Below, piece after piece: positions 24,330 to 36,134 of a stretch of DNA of 64,000 nt. Numbering within the stretch: position 1 is the stretch's first letter; each line of letters begins with the position of its first letter. Source of the DNA: Thalassia testudinum (lineage: Eukaryota; Streptophyta; Magnoliopsida; Alismatales; Hydrocharitaceae); NCBI GenBank assembly GCA_037157565.1, contig JAZHRO010000036.1, positions 128,968,001 through 129,032,000 on the forward strand. The letters run 5' to 3'. The position numbers and the translations under genes are program-made. The notes under the pieces were generated by a model. That model ran no database searches. It saw only the letters and a program-made list of their open reading frames with translations, and was not told where the DNA came from.

Positions 24330-24935
24330 ACTCTGCGTCGGACGGGTAGGTGCTGGCCGGTACCCTCCTCGCGACTGTTGTCCTCCTCCTCGCGCCTGGG
24401 AACCGCGGCCTCCTCCGCGCCCTCCAGTGCTCTGCGCGGGAAGTATCTGCTGACCTCCTGCTCTAGATGGGCAGTCCCTCCTGACGTGGCCCGACTGGCC
24501 ACACTAGTAGCAGAGGGGAACCCAACTCCCACCCTCAGTGAGTCCCTGCTGTCGGCTAGGCGGGGGTCCGGTGCTGGCGACTGGCCCCTGTCGAGGGCCC
24601 CCAAAGGCCACTGATGGCCCTGCACAGCGTGACAGCTCTCCTGTGGATGTCACGTGTCTCCGTTGAGTTCTCCTAACACGCCTGGTGTGGCGGCGGAAAT
24701 CTCGTTCCACCACTAACTCCCCTGTCGTACGCTCGGAAGGGGGAGGGGGTGGCGACGTGGGTGGAAGCTGAAATTCTTTTCGAACCACCTCTCGAATCAG
24801 TTGGACGAGGTCCCGAGATGGTATACTCAGGAGAAGAGGAGGGGTAGTATGTATTCCAAGCCCGACATATCTGTCCCCCGGGCCCTGACCTCGGCCGCGC
24901 CTGCGGCCCACCCTCCTAGCTCCACGACGCGGCAT
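24330..24935 (-). pseudogene. gag of the chromovirus, internally deleted and with a stop in the zinc knuckle
   Basis: Begins MPRRGARR at 24935, about 180 bases inside the 5' LTR, and stays in one frame with pol. After a short linker (LIREVVRKEF, then a Pro-rich run) it goes directly to the nucleocapsid zinc knuckle. The usual capsid-type core of some 250 residues with its EFLRLRQG-type motif is missing. In the knuckle the codon after C-Y is TAG (24504-24506), so the series [17 protein letters not shown] is cut. A basic Gly/Arg-rich tail follows before protease. Gag would form the particle and bind the RNA. This one cannot, unless supplied by other copies. Confidence 0.82.
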
Positions 24936-25100
24936 CTCCTACAATGGAGACGCGAAACAAAATGAAAAGCGTCAAAACAGACGGTACCTAATGAAACCTC
25001 TAAGAGCTCATGTCAAGAGGTATGTTGTGGTGGCTACTCTAGTTATAACATGTGAATTGGTTATTTTCCAGTCAGTTGATTCACTTCTCGGGACGACCTT

Positions 25101-25112
25101 GCTCTGATACCA
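25101..25112 (-). other. primer-binding site of the chromovirus (initiator Met tRNA)
   Basis: Minus-strand TGGTATCAGAGC, complementary to the 3' end of initiator Met tRNA, lies three bases inside the 5' LTR. It would prime minus-strand DNA synthesis. Confidence 0.92.
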
Positions 25113-25115
25113 TCT

Positions 25116-27796
25116 TGTAACGACCCGGTTCCCGAGTCCCTACGAGACACGAGAACCGGACCGACTCGACTAATCCCAAGACCTAGTCGTCCAACGAGGA
25201 AGTAACCAAAAGACAGTAAAATAAACCACATTCAGCATGAATATAACTAACAGTAAGAAAGTACAGCAGTAAGGAAAGAAACTACTACAGTAGGTACCAC
25301 CACAACAGTAAAACAACATTTATCATATAACAAGAACTGCAGGTAAAGAAGTACAGCGGAAACGAAAAAAAAAAACTACTCACTGAAACAGAAACAAAAG
25401 GGGTACAAGGACTGTGGTAAACTCTACTGGACCCTACTTGGCCCAGCGTCCTCTGCAGCCGCCGACCCTGGCTGCTCAACACCTGGTCCTCAAAAGGTAA
25501 CGAGTGTAACACGTCAGCAAAACGCTGAGTAGAGTGGCAAACTAACCAAAGGCAACAGTAGAGTGTACAGTAGCTGTTATGTTCTATTACTTCCTTTATT
25601 CACATCTTTCAATTTTTCTCACTATTTCATTTGTTTCTCAGATCCTTTACTTGATCTCGAATGTCCTCGTGGGAATGATCTTGATTGCAGTCTTTTCCAA
25701 AAGTAGAAGTAGCACGTGGTGCTCTCCTGGCCGGGAGAGTCCCCCGTGGTGATCCTACCCTCAGTCAACCACCCCAAGGTCACTGACAGACGTAACGGTG
25801 ACTACGGCACGCGCGATAAACGCACAGGTAGCTAGCCCGCACTGGCACGCGGTCAGTCGTTTCCGTTAATGGGTGCGCCCAAAGCATAGCACGGAACCAG
25901 GGCAGAGCCCTCTCAGTAACAGGGGTCCAACCCCTCCACAGTAACCAAATCGGGGCCTTGCCCCTCCACAGTCCGCGCACCCTCGCCTGACTACCCTGGT
26001 TTGCCCTAGTGGGCCTAACAAGTCGGTGAAGGAGGCTAGCAGAACCCCGGGGCCCGTGGGGTAGCTAGTACTCTCCTAACACTACTAGCTCTCCTCGGTA
26101 CTACGTACACGAGGGCCAACAAGTCGGTACAGAGTGGCCAGTCCTAACCCCCGGGTCCCTAGGGTGGCTAGCTCAGCTCTGCACTAAACGGGGGGACAGT
26201 CGCTCTCCTTGGTACTCCATACTCAAGGGCCAGCTCACTTCCCCAATTCTATTCCATTCGCTTTCCAGGAGTTCTACTCCTACTTCCCCGTAGGGTTCCA
26301 GAACATCTCATGTCTTACTTTCCAGTTTCACATTCTTACAAACCATGATCCCAATCATGTTTCTTTATTCATAACAGGCAGCTGTGAATTCAATTTACAG
26401 GCAGCTTCATATATTCCTTTCCATTTTTTCCAAGACTGCAGTATTATACATTCCACTAGTTTTTCCATCCTAGGATTCATGCCATATCCTAGGGTCTATC
26501 ATACAATCTAGTTTTCCGGCCATAGGATTCATGCAACACCTAGGAACTATCATTCCATATATTTCTCATTCCTAGGATTCATGCAATGTCCTAGGTTCTA
26601 GTTATGGTTCCATACTTTAACAAATTTTATTAATACTTAAAGCCACTCTACCAGGTACAACGGGAGTAATGGGGGCGTGATCGGGAATCCCGCGTGCCTC
26701 TGCGACTCTCAAGACTGCAACTGAACGAGGTCCTATCACAAGGATCAAACACAGGGAGTGTCTCAAAACAGTGTATAGCTACTGTAGACGAGTAGAGGAA
26801 TTAATTATGAAAAGAACGCAACTCGAATCGCGGAAAACGGAGCCCGAACGGGCCGTAAACGGGTCGAAAAAGATGATACTGTGCAAAATCAGACGTCTGG
26901 AACTCCCTCCAGACGTCTTAAACGGTGGATCAGAGAATTACCTGTTCAGCGTGGTTTCCCAGACGTCCAGAAGTCTGTGGGGACGTCTTTCCTAGATCCC
27001 AGACGTCCGATGGTCCCTCCGGACGTCTGGAGGTCACTCCCGCCGCCTGGTTCAACTTCCAGACGTCTGATTCGCAAAGGATGGCGAATCAGCGAACCTG
27101 CGCACAGCCAACCCCCCTCCCTCAGTACGGTCAGTCGACAAGAAGGAAGAAGAAGGCGGAAACTCACCTTTCAAACGTCTGTAAGATCTTACAGACGTCG
27201 ACCTTGCCGTCTGGCTATCAATCCAGACGTCTGATTCTGGAAATTTTTCCAGAATCAGGACCCTGCTCGGCCTCCGCTCGCGACGCCGCCCGCGTCGCAC
27301 CTCGCGCTCCTGCTGCTCAGACCGCAGCAGGTCCCTCTCCGCGTCGCTCCGCGCCCCCCTGCGCCCTCCGCCGGCCGGCCAAGCCGCTCCGGCGAGCTCG
27401 CCCTCACGGCAGAGCTCCGCCATCGCACGCCGCACCTCCGCGCTCACTACGGCCGCCACTGCCGCCCTCGCGTCCGCTCGCTTTCGCGCACAGGAAGGAG
27501 AAGAAGGAGGAGACGGTGGAGGCGGGAGGGGAGGCGTGGCCCTTTTAAGGCCGCGCGAGGACGAGAGAGAAGGTGGCAGGCCGCCTGCAGCCACAGAGAG
27601 AAAAAGAGGGAATATGCGGTCTGCGCGCTCAGGCGCGCAGGCGACTCGCGTGTGTCGAAAATAACGGATTTCCAGACGTCTGGAAACGATCCCAGACGTC
27701 TTATAAGACGTCTGGTTGTGATCCCAGACGTCTTGTCCGACGCCTGAGCCACCTCCCAGACGTCTTAAAATACGTCTGGGGCACACATTCGTTACA
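25116..27796 (-). repeat. 5' LTR of the chromovirus
   Basis: 2681 bp, the upstream LTR in the minus direction. It contains 14 GACGTC hexamers (26891-27780), a TATA-like CCTTAAAAGG at 27541-27550 (minus sense) and the motif CACTCCCTGTGTTTGATCC (minus sense, 26742-26760) that recurs in the Athila-type LTRs of the window. Confidence 0.93.
26891..27780 (-). promoter_or_regulatory. cluster of GACGTC palindromes in the chromovirus 5' LTR
   Basis: Fourteen GACGTC hexamers, most within the longer palindrome AGACGTCT or CCAGACGTCTGG, in about 890 bp. They fall in two groups (26891-27235 and 27675-27780) on either side of the TATA-like site. GACGTC is the core of the plant C-box bound by bZIP factors, so a role in transcription of the element is plausible but inferred. 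Confidence 0.6.
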
Positions 27797-27992
27797 ACAT
27801 CTCATGCCTCCACGTGTGTTGCACCTTGCATGTTGTTCACCTCTACCACAATGCGCCTGCTCCCTGTGCCCATTGCACGCTCGGTTGCCGTACGCACCAT
27901 ATGCTTGCTCATTGTGCTTGCCCTCACGTGCATCTCGCAACTTGCCACCATGCATGCCTTTGTGCTACTTCGCATGCATGTCGAGTGCTCCT
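27797..27992. other. short segment between elements 4 and 2
   Basis: 196 bp of non-coding sequence separating the chromovirus from the minus-strand Athila-like element. It begins with the right copy of the chromovirus target duplication acatc. Confidence 0.6.
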
Positions 27993-30543
27993 TGATACGA
28001 AAAATTACACGATTTTTAAGATTAGGGTTTTAAGTTGCTACAATGCGTAAATTCGTTCACTTTTAAAATTTGTAACCTAGATAGGGGAGTATCTAGGGTC
28101 GTCCAAGGAGGCAATATTTTGTGAAATTCAAGTTTCACATTGAATGAAACTAACACCTAACTCAACTTTCTTTTTGTTCTTTTTAAATATATAATTTTTA
28201 TGGATTTTTAAAATAATGGCAATACGAATTTTGAAGAGAGTTGGAAACAACTAACACTTCATCCACTATACTACTACTAAGGTGACAAGTAGAGCCTCTC
28301 CCTAAGCTTACTCTAGGCACGTGGAGGCCTAGAGTAATTAGGGAGAGGGAGTGAAAAGTGCTAGAACAAAAGCAATCAAATGCGACAAAATTGCAAAGAA
28401 GGCAACTTTAATAAAAATAAGGAATTATTTTACACAAAAACCTAGTAGAGAAATGCTTCAACTACTAGAATTAAAAGTGCAAAAATAAAATAAAACTAGT
28501 TATCCTCTAAAATGATGATGAAGATGGCAAGGCTCTTGCTCCAATTGTAGCTGCTTTCGCAATCAAAAAGAGCTCCTTCTACTTGCAAGGCTTCTCCAAG
28601 TTGATGAACTCCTCTCAGCAAGCCCAAGGGGGGCATGCTTGACTCCTCCAAGGTGGATGGAATTCCACCTTCAAAGGTTTCTACTAAGGTGGTGTGGACC
28701 ACCTTTGATTCCTCCTCCAAGGGTGGTAGTATACCACCCTCAAATCCTCCACTTCCTAGGGTAGGCGTGTACCCTAGTTCTCCTTCAATGCCTGGCTTCC
28801 TTCCTTGGCTGGCGCGGGCACAAGAGAGAAGAGAAGAGGGGAAGGCACCAAGGGGACAGAGTAACCCTTTAATCTTCTTCTTCTTCTCTTGACCTTCTAT
28901 GTAGGTGGAAATATGGGTAGAAAATTGTAGACAAGGGTGTCCTTTAATGGTGGTAGTAGGGGGTTTATATAGAAGTGGTGATGGGGTAGGGGTAGTTAAT
29001 GGATGAAGGCCTAGGATGGGTTGTAGAGGGTGGTTATAGGATCCAAGGGTTGATATGGGTGGCGCCAAGGTGGAGGGTTGCATGCTTTTTGGTGCCAACC
29101 CTATGTAGGAGCTAAGGTTAAGGGTAGGTTAGGTTTTGTATGGTGGAGATGGAGTAATGTGGTGGTGGTTATAATATGGAGGGAGAGGATATGTTGGCGC
29201 CATCTATAAGGTTGTGTTAGGTGGTGGTTAGGATGTTGGCACCAACTCTTTTGGGGTTAAGGGTTAAGGTTGGTGTGGAGGTGAATGAAGGGTTAGGATG
29301 AGGCCTTTAGGTGGTGGTTATATGGTGGAGGGTGTAGGTTGTTTAGCGCCACATGAAGCGTTGCATGGAGGTTAGGTTTAGGTGGAGTTGGCACCATTTT
29401 AGGTGGGTTAAAAGGGGGGTTAGGTGGTGCTACTTTAAGGTTTCTAGAAGGGGGTTATGTGTAGGGTTTAGATGTGTATATAGGGTGAGGTGTAAGGCTA
29501 GGATGGAGACTCATGTTGGCACCAAAATGAAGGGATGTCTAGGACTTGTAAGCGCCAACATGAAGGGGTGTCTAAGGTGGTGGTTATGGTGGGTTGGTGC
29601 CAAAAGGGAGTGGGCTAGGTTAGGGTTAGTTATGGTTAAGGTGGAGGAGTGGAAGGCCATGGATTTTTAGGTAGAGCTGGAGCTTAGTTAAGCTAGCTAA
29701 GATAGCTTAGCTAGTAGAGTGGAGGTGTAGGAGCTAGGGTTTTTTGGAGGAGAGCTGGAGAAGAATATTCTAGAGCTGATGGTAGCTATGCTGGAGCTAG
29801 GTCTGCTGAGGTAGCTTGAAGGGGAGCTCAACTACTGAGCTTTAGCTACTTAGCTTTTGTGCAAGTAGCAAAGATTGGGTAGTTGAGCCTAGTTGAGTTG
29901 GCTTCAACCTAGCTGGAGCTAGGTTGAGCTGGGACTGCCTCTGGTGAGGACTCCAGAGCTAGCTATTATGAGTTGGCTAGAGCTAAGGTGAGCTGAGCTT
30001 GAGCTGAGGTGGACTCATGTGAACCTAGTTGAGTTAGCTGGAGCTCCCAGAGAGCTGGTGGGAGCTGAGATGAGCTAGACTCAGCTAGGTTGAGCTGAGG
30101 TGAACTCCAGTCAACTCAGCTGAGCTAGCTAAAGTTCCCAGTGAACTGGTGGGAGCTGAGATGAGCTAGACTCAGTTGAGTTGAGTTAGATCTGAGTTGA
30201 CCTGAGCTAGGGTGAGCTAAGATGAGTTGAATGGAGCTCAATGGAGCTAACCCTAGTCCAAGGGAGCTGGTATCCAGCCATGATGAGCTGGCATTAGCTA
30301 ACTCGTAGCCTGATTGAGCTTCCTCTTCAATAGTTACCTTCTCGAGTGCTTAGGTTTTCGGGATCTAACTCTCTGCTTATCCCTAACACTCCAAGAAACA
30401 CATCAAAAATAAAATAACAAATGCAATGCATGCCTAAACTATTTTATACCTAAATGCAACCTAAAAAACCCGTTTGTGGAGCAAAATCCTAAGAGGTAGG
30501 TTTGTTTTAATGCATAAGAATGATGATAAACTGGCATTTATCA
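27993..30543 (-). repeat. 3' LTR of element 2
   Basis: 2551 bp. In minus sense: an AGCT-rich segment (30310-29680), a zone with TTGGCGCCAA-like palindromes (29607-29057), a TATA box in CTATATAAACCCCC (around 28960-28975), then R/U5. The open frames of 200 and 105 codons inside it are by-products of biased composition and are not kept intact in the other LTR. Confidence 0.9.
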
Positions 30544-31960
30544 CACCCCCATGCTTATCTTTTGCTAGTCTCTTAGCAAAACTTAAATTTTTACAAAATG
30601 GAATTTTTGGGAAATCTAATTTTTTTGACTTTTGAGGTGAAAAAGATTAAGGGACCTTGGTTGGTTTAAACACAGGAGGCATGGGATTTGTTAAAGATAA
30701 ACATCGAGATTTATTTTCAGATCCAAAAATTAGACAAAATGGGATCAATATATCCTCCAGAAAATTCCCAAATTAACCCCTTGTTAATTCAGAGGACTTG
30801 AAATTTCTATTTTTAGGATTTTTCTGGCTCTTGAATCTAATTCGAAACTTGCAATAACCTTTAAAACCTTGTGTCCGTGCTTGTGAAAAGTCAACATTTA
30901 TAAGGGCATGCTTTTGGTTTAAAACTTTTCTTTTTTCCCCATGCTTATTTCTAGCTTAGTCTTACAACAGATGTGTTGGGATCATCATTCCCGTTACTAA
31001 TCCTCGCGAGGGCTCTGGCACCAGTACTTCGAGATAGCACTATCCATGACACCACCCAGGAGCTCATAACCCCAGAACACAATGCGATGTAAAGGGGCGC
31101 TCCAAGCAAACTCAAGTTCTTGCTCCGACACTATAGGTAGAGCACCGTCCATGACACTTGAGCTGCTAAAATGTGCTTTAATGCTCCATCTAAAGATATG
31201 AAATATAGATATGGAGCAGTGCCAAGGCGGTAACATGTTGTCATCGCATCCTAAAAGGAGGTATTTTCCTCCTTCTTGGCAGTGGGAACTCAAACCAATG
31301 ATCTGCTTCAGACTTTTACTAAGTACAAACAGGGGATTTTTTCCAATTTTTAATGATTCTCAGGTGTTGGCTTGTGTGTGAAATTTGACACAAGAAGTTT
31401 CGCAAGAAATGCAAGTTTTTGAATCAGAAACTAAGCCAGATACTTTCCATATTACAAAAGAGGATCAAGTCACTTGAACTATCACGAGTTCAGATGGAAT
31501 TTTGGAGAAGGATATCTGATCTAGCCTAAAAATAGACCCTGAGATTCTAATGATCAAATCCATATCCTCATCCCTAGTTTGCTAAAGATTAAATCCCATT
31601 ATACCAAAAGTGATTTTTTTCAACCTTAGTCCCGATTTCAAAATTTTTCCTCAAAAAGTTTTCAATATTTTTATTTTTTTGGGTATGCGTGCCATAAAAT
31701 AAAGATGACTAAAAAAATACATGTTTTTAGGTTTTGAAAATCCTAATACATTCGTCAAAATTTTAAAAACACCCCCGATGCTTAAGATATGCAATGTCCT
31801 CATGCATTAGGAGGGAAAGAGGGATTACCTTAGTAAAAGGCAGTCAGATTTAGGATAGTCAAAACAGGGGGAAAAGAAAGAAAAAGAAGCAGAAAGAAAA
31901 TGATGGGTTACCTCCCATCCAGTGCTATCTTTTACGCCATTTAGCCAGGCGTAGTGTGCA
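30544..31960 (-). other. 3' non-coding zone, stem-loop and polypurine tract of element 2
   Basis: In minus sense: a TGGGAGGTAACCCATC motif (31919-31902), ATGAGGACATTGCA (31803-31790) followed by a G-run (AGCATCGGGGGT), two copies of GTCATGGA..GTGCT (near 31031-31050 and 31137-31155), then the perfect stem TTTTGCTA/TAGCAAAA (30581-30560) and the polypurine tract GCATGGGGGTG (30554-30544) against the LTR. Confidence 0.75.
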
Positions 31961-33276
31961 TCAATGATTAGCTGTGGTTGGTTCGGTCAGATTGAAAGAT
32001 TCAGACGGAATATTCAGGGTATGAATAGAATAGGGCTTTAAATGTTGGCCATTGACTTGAAATGTCGTATTATTTTTAGGATCAAAAAGATCAATAGTGC
32101 CGTACGGATAAGTTTTGAGGACAATAAAGGGGCCGATCCATTTGGAGTTTAATTTGCCAGGAAAAATATGTAATCTAACATCAAAAAGCCAAACGTGTTG
32201 ATTAACGTCAAAGTGTTTCCGAACAATGTATTTATCATGAAATTTCTTTGTTCGATTTTTATAAATCCTCATGTTTCCATATGAAAAATTACGTAATTCT
32301 TCCAATTCAGTTAATTGTAGTTTTCTATGGATACTGGCGTCAGATAAATCCATGTTTAATTGTTTTATTGCTCAAAAAGCCCCATGTTCTAGTTCCACCG
32401 GGAGATGGCATGCCTTCCCAAAAATTAAATGGAAGAGAGACATGTCGAGTGAGGTTTTAAAATTGGTACGATAGGCCCATAAAGCCTCATCCAATTTGGT
32501 GGACCAGTCTTTGCAGTCGGGCCTAGCCATCTTTTGTAAAATATTTTTGATTTCCCGGTTAGAAACTTCTACCTGACCATTTGTTTTGGGGTGATAAGGT
32601 GTAGAAATTTTGTGATTAACTCCATATTTACAAAGAAGGTGATGGAATTGTGAATGAGTGAAATGTGAGCATCCATCACTGATAATGTCTTTTGGAATGC
32701 CGAATCTTGAGAAAATATTCTTCTTAAGAAATTCGACAACCACACAGTGATCATTAGAGCAGGTGGGTACTGCTTCTATCCACTTAGAAACATAGTCGAC
32801 TAAGACTAGTATATACAAATACCCACCAGAGTTGATGAATGGTCCCATGAAGTCGATGCCCCATACGTCAAAAATTTCAACCTCTAAAATAGGATTAAGG
32901 GGCATCATATCCTTCCAAGTCATGTTGCCAATGCTCTGGCAACGCACATAGGACTGAACAAAATTATGAGCATCTTTGTGCAAGTTGGGCCAAAAGAATC
33001 CTGCATTAAGGATTTTAGCTGCAGTTTTCTTGCCCGAAAAATGTCCGCCACAAGCCATTGAGTGACAATGTGTCAGAATATCATGGATTTCAGAATCAGG
33101 GACACATCGTCTAATGACCTAATTGGAACAAATGCAGAAAAGGTTGGGCTCCTCCCAAAAATAGTATTTAATATCAGCAAAGAACTTATCCCTTTTTGTT
33201 TTTGGCCAATCAGCGGGGATTCGTTCTGTTGCTAAATAGTTTGCAATGGGTGCAAACCAAGGGAGGGTGGTGGCAG
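31961..33276 (-). pseudogene. integrase remnant of element 2
   Basis: The zinc-binding segment starts upstream of 33058 in broken frame ([15 protein letters not shown]). The open part 33058-32372 keeps the second zinc pair region, where the first Cys is altered in YVRCQSIG. It also keeps catalytic Asp in WGIDFMGPF, Asp in IISDGCSHF and the Glu region ([19 protein letters not shown]), and runs to [14 protein letters not shown] stop precedes the C-terminal part 32353-31961 (FPGKLNSKWIGPF, FQVNGQHLKPY). Integrase would insert the cDNA. Dead copy. Confidence 0.86.
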
Positions 33277-33753
33277 CTAAAATGCTTTCATCAAGGAATT
33301 GATCAGGGGGGTCATTATGTCATTCATCATAAGACGAGAGAGATGGTCGGCCACTACATTTTGCGATCTTGCCTTATCCTTGATTTCTAGATCAAATTCC
33401 TGGAGCAGTAGGATCCAATGGATAAGGCGGGGTTTTTCATCTTGTTTTGTCAGCAAATATTTAAGTGCTGAGTGGTCGATATATACAGTGACATGTGACC
33501 CCAAAAGATAAAATCTAAATTTTTCTAAAGCAAATATAATGGCAAGAAGTTCTTTTTCAGTAACCGTGTAATTCCGTTGTGCGTCATCAAGAGTTTTGCT
33601 AGCATAATAGATCACAATAGTCTTCTTGCTAATTCTTTGCCCTAGAACGGCCCCCACAACAAAATCTGAGGCATCTGTCATTAATTCAAAGAGACTATTC
33701 CGATCAGGTCCTTGCAAAATTAGTGCCTCGGTAACTTCCTTCTTCAACCTCAA
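33277..33753 (-). pseudogene. RNase H remnant of element 2
   Basis: 158 residues open. It shows the acidic sites in [17 protein letters not shown] and YIDHSALKY, and ADHLSRL near the end. [14 protein letters not shown] and [13 protein letters not shown] are typical of the Athila branch. It lies directly downstream of RT. Isolated by frame breaks on both sides. Confidence 0.85.
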
Positions 33754-35147
33754 AAAACTTTCCAGGCATTTATCATTAAATTCGAATGGCTGGTCTTTAG
33801 TAAGAAGTTGACTTAAGGGCTTGGAGATTTAGGAAAAATTTTGTATGAATCTACAGTAGAAACCCACATGACCCAAAAAGGATCTGATCTGTTTTACAGT
33901 AGTGGGTGGTGGGAGCTTAGATATAGCATCTATTTTTGCTTTATCTACCGCAATTCCTTGTTTTGAAATAACATGGCCCAGGACAATACCTTCCTAGACC
34001 ATGAAATGACTTTTTCTCCCAACTGAGGACCAGATTGACTTCTACGCATTTTTGGAGAGTTCTTTCAAGGTTCTTGAGACAATGGTCAAAAGAATCTCCA
34101 AAAATAGAGAAGTCGTCCATAAAGACTTCTAAGCATTCACCTACCAGGTCTGAAAATATTGCAAGCATACGCCTTTGAAAAGTCACAGGTGTGTTGCAAA
34201 GACCGAAGGGCATTCTTTGGAAAGCAAAGTTTCTGAAGGGGCAGGTGAAAGTAGTTTTGTCCTAGTCCTCAGGATGAACCGCTACCTGATTATAGCTAAA
34301 ATAACAGTCCAGAAAATAGTAAAACTCCCTTCCGGCTAACCACTCCAAAACTTGATCTATAAAGGGGAGCGGAAAATGGTCCTTCTTGGTGGTGGTGTTT
34401 AATTTTCTATTATCAATACACACACGCCAAGAAGAGGTGGTTCAAGTGGCTATATTCTCCCCATTGTCATTGGTGACAACTGTTAGTCTAGCCTTTTTGG
34501 GCACTACTTGTGTTGGACTAACCAAGGAGTTGTCAGAAATGAGGTAGATAATATTGGCATCAAGCCACTTAATAATCTCCTTTTTTAACACCTCCTGCAT
34601 GTTAGGGTTCAAGTGCCTTTGTGGTTGGCGGGAGGGATGAGAATAGTCCTCTAAATATATATGATGTGTACAGTAGGACGGATGAATACCCTTAAGATCA
34701 AAATGGACCAATAGCTTTCCAATACTCAAAACCTAGAGAAGTTTGTGTTCTTGTGCCCCAGTAAGTCCAGAATTTATAATCAGGGGTAGGGTCTGATTAG
34801 GACCTAGGAAAACATATTTAAGGGAGTTGGGCGAGGGTTTTAATTCCAGTTGTGGGCCTGGCTCCGAAAGAATTTCTGCTTTTCGTGTTAGTGGTGAAGT
34901 GAGAGTAAAAGGGTCAGCTAAAGTGTTAGCTGAATGTGTGGTTAGGGTGGAAGGGTAAGAGGAAGTGGATTGTTCAGGAACAATGTTAATGGCAAAACAG
35001 GAACCTAAATGTGAAATCTGCAAAGTTTCCTCCACTATATTTTCCATTTCTGAATCCGAGTCATCAAAGAAATCAGGTTCTTGGAACCTCCTAAAAGCTT
35101 GGAAAATATCTAGCATTACAGATTCATCACCACACATGATCTTCATT
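33754..35147 (-). pseudogene. protease-RT linker and reverse transcriptase remnant of element 2
   Basis: The linker at 35147-34733 includes ELKPSPNSLKYVFLG. RT begins with GIHPSYCTHHIYLED and QRHLNPNMQEVLKKEIIKWLD and continues to VVPKKA (34729-34442). It is then frame-broken up to MPFGLCNTPVTFQRRM and the active site FMDDFSIFG (34213-33941). VNLVLSWEKKSFHG is followed by a frameshift. The catalytic YXDD-type Asp pair survives in the text, but the gene is not translatable as one piece. Confidence 0.85.
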
Positions 35148-35591
35148 TTACCAGTCACAATCAACATTTGCATGGGCGATGGCTAAGAATGGTCTTCCAA
35201 GAATTATACGGGCAAACTTTAATGCTTCTAGTACCTCTATGTCCAGGACTAAAAAGTCTATTGCAAATAGACAATTTTTGACCTGGACAAGGACATCCTC
35301 AACAATTCCCCTTGGTTTAATTGTAGATCGGTCTGCTAATTGAAGAGTAACCTCAACAGGCTTTAATTCTTCGATCTTAAATTCCTCAAAAATAATTGTG
35401 GGGATAAGATTAATTGAGGCACCGAAATCCAACAGGGTGCGATCAAAAGAAGTATCATTAATGATAACTTGAATCAGGGGGGTGCTTGGATCTTTCCTCT
35501 TAAGAGGCAATTGGCTCTGCACAACTGAGTTGACTGTCTCAGGAAGGATCACCTTTCCTAAATTTCTGGGCTGCCTTTTTGGGGTACACAA
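35148..35591 (-). pseudogene. aspartic protease remnant of element 2
   Basis: 147 residues. The active-site motif reads LLDFGASINLIP, where family members have LLDLGAS or LLDSGAS. IIL.GRPFLA near the C-terminus is the second conserved retropepsin motif of Athila/Tat elements. Protease would cut the gag-pol polyprotein. The frame is open here but its links to gag and RT are broken. Confidence 0.85.
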
Positions 35592-36134
35592 ATCTTTTAG
35601 AAATTTTGCATAGGTAGGGATGTATTTTATGGCATCTAGGAGAGGGATGTTAATTTCAGCTTACCCAAATAAATCCATTAATTCCTTATCAGTGGACTCG
35701 GATTTCTTCTTTTTCTTATTTTGTGAAGAATGGAGGTTTTGTGGAAATGGTGCAGGGTTTCTCTGTTTTGCATTATGAGGTTCCTAAATAGTGTTAGAGG
35801 AAGATGGGGAAGAGTTGATCTATTTTTCATTGAAATGGGTTTCTTTAATAAGCAGGGGGTCTTTAGTGGTTTTCTCATTCCTCAAAGTAATTGCATTTGC
35901 AGTTTGGTTGTTTCCAAAATGAGGACGGGAAGCCTGACTATTATTGAAACCCGAGGGATGCTGAGGTGTTGGTGGAATGGGTTAACTGGGATATCCACTT
36001 TGGAACTGATTCCGTTGATTATTCGGTTTGGGCATGGGTTGGGAAGGTAAATTCCCAGCAGGTTGATGATCAGGAGTAACCTTAACTTGGTGTTGCAAGT
36101 TGGTAATCATGCGGGTTACTTCTGTGATTTGATT

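Larger units (their letters stand above)
18061..27801 (-). mobile_element. Tekay/Del-like chromovirus, structurally complete with TSD (element 4)
   Basis: Element 18066-27796 lies on the minus strand between perfect acatc duplications (18061-18065 and 27797-27801). Both LTRs are 2681 bp and run from TGTAACGA to CGTTACA. By hand count they differ at roughly 38 positions (about 1.4%), so the insertion is fairly recent. It carries a primer site for initiator Met tRNA, a shortened gag, protease, RT, RNase H, integrase and a chromodomain in the order of chromoviruses. Several lesions (gag deletion, stop, frameshift, RNase H active-site change) make it unable to move on its own. It is inserted downstream of the hAT fragment. 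Confidence 0.93.

Noticed and set aside
26891..27780. CRISPR-like array from the regularly repeated AGACGTCT
   Set aside because: Units are short palindromes with irregular spacing inside a eukaryotic LTR.
28496..29098. 200-codon open frame on the minus strand
   Set aside because: It lies wholly in the LTR of element 2 and is broken in the other LTR (40011-40379 is only part of it). It is compositional.
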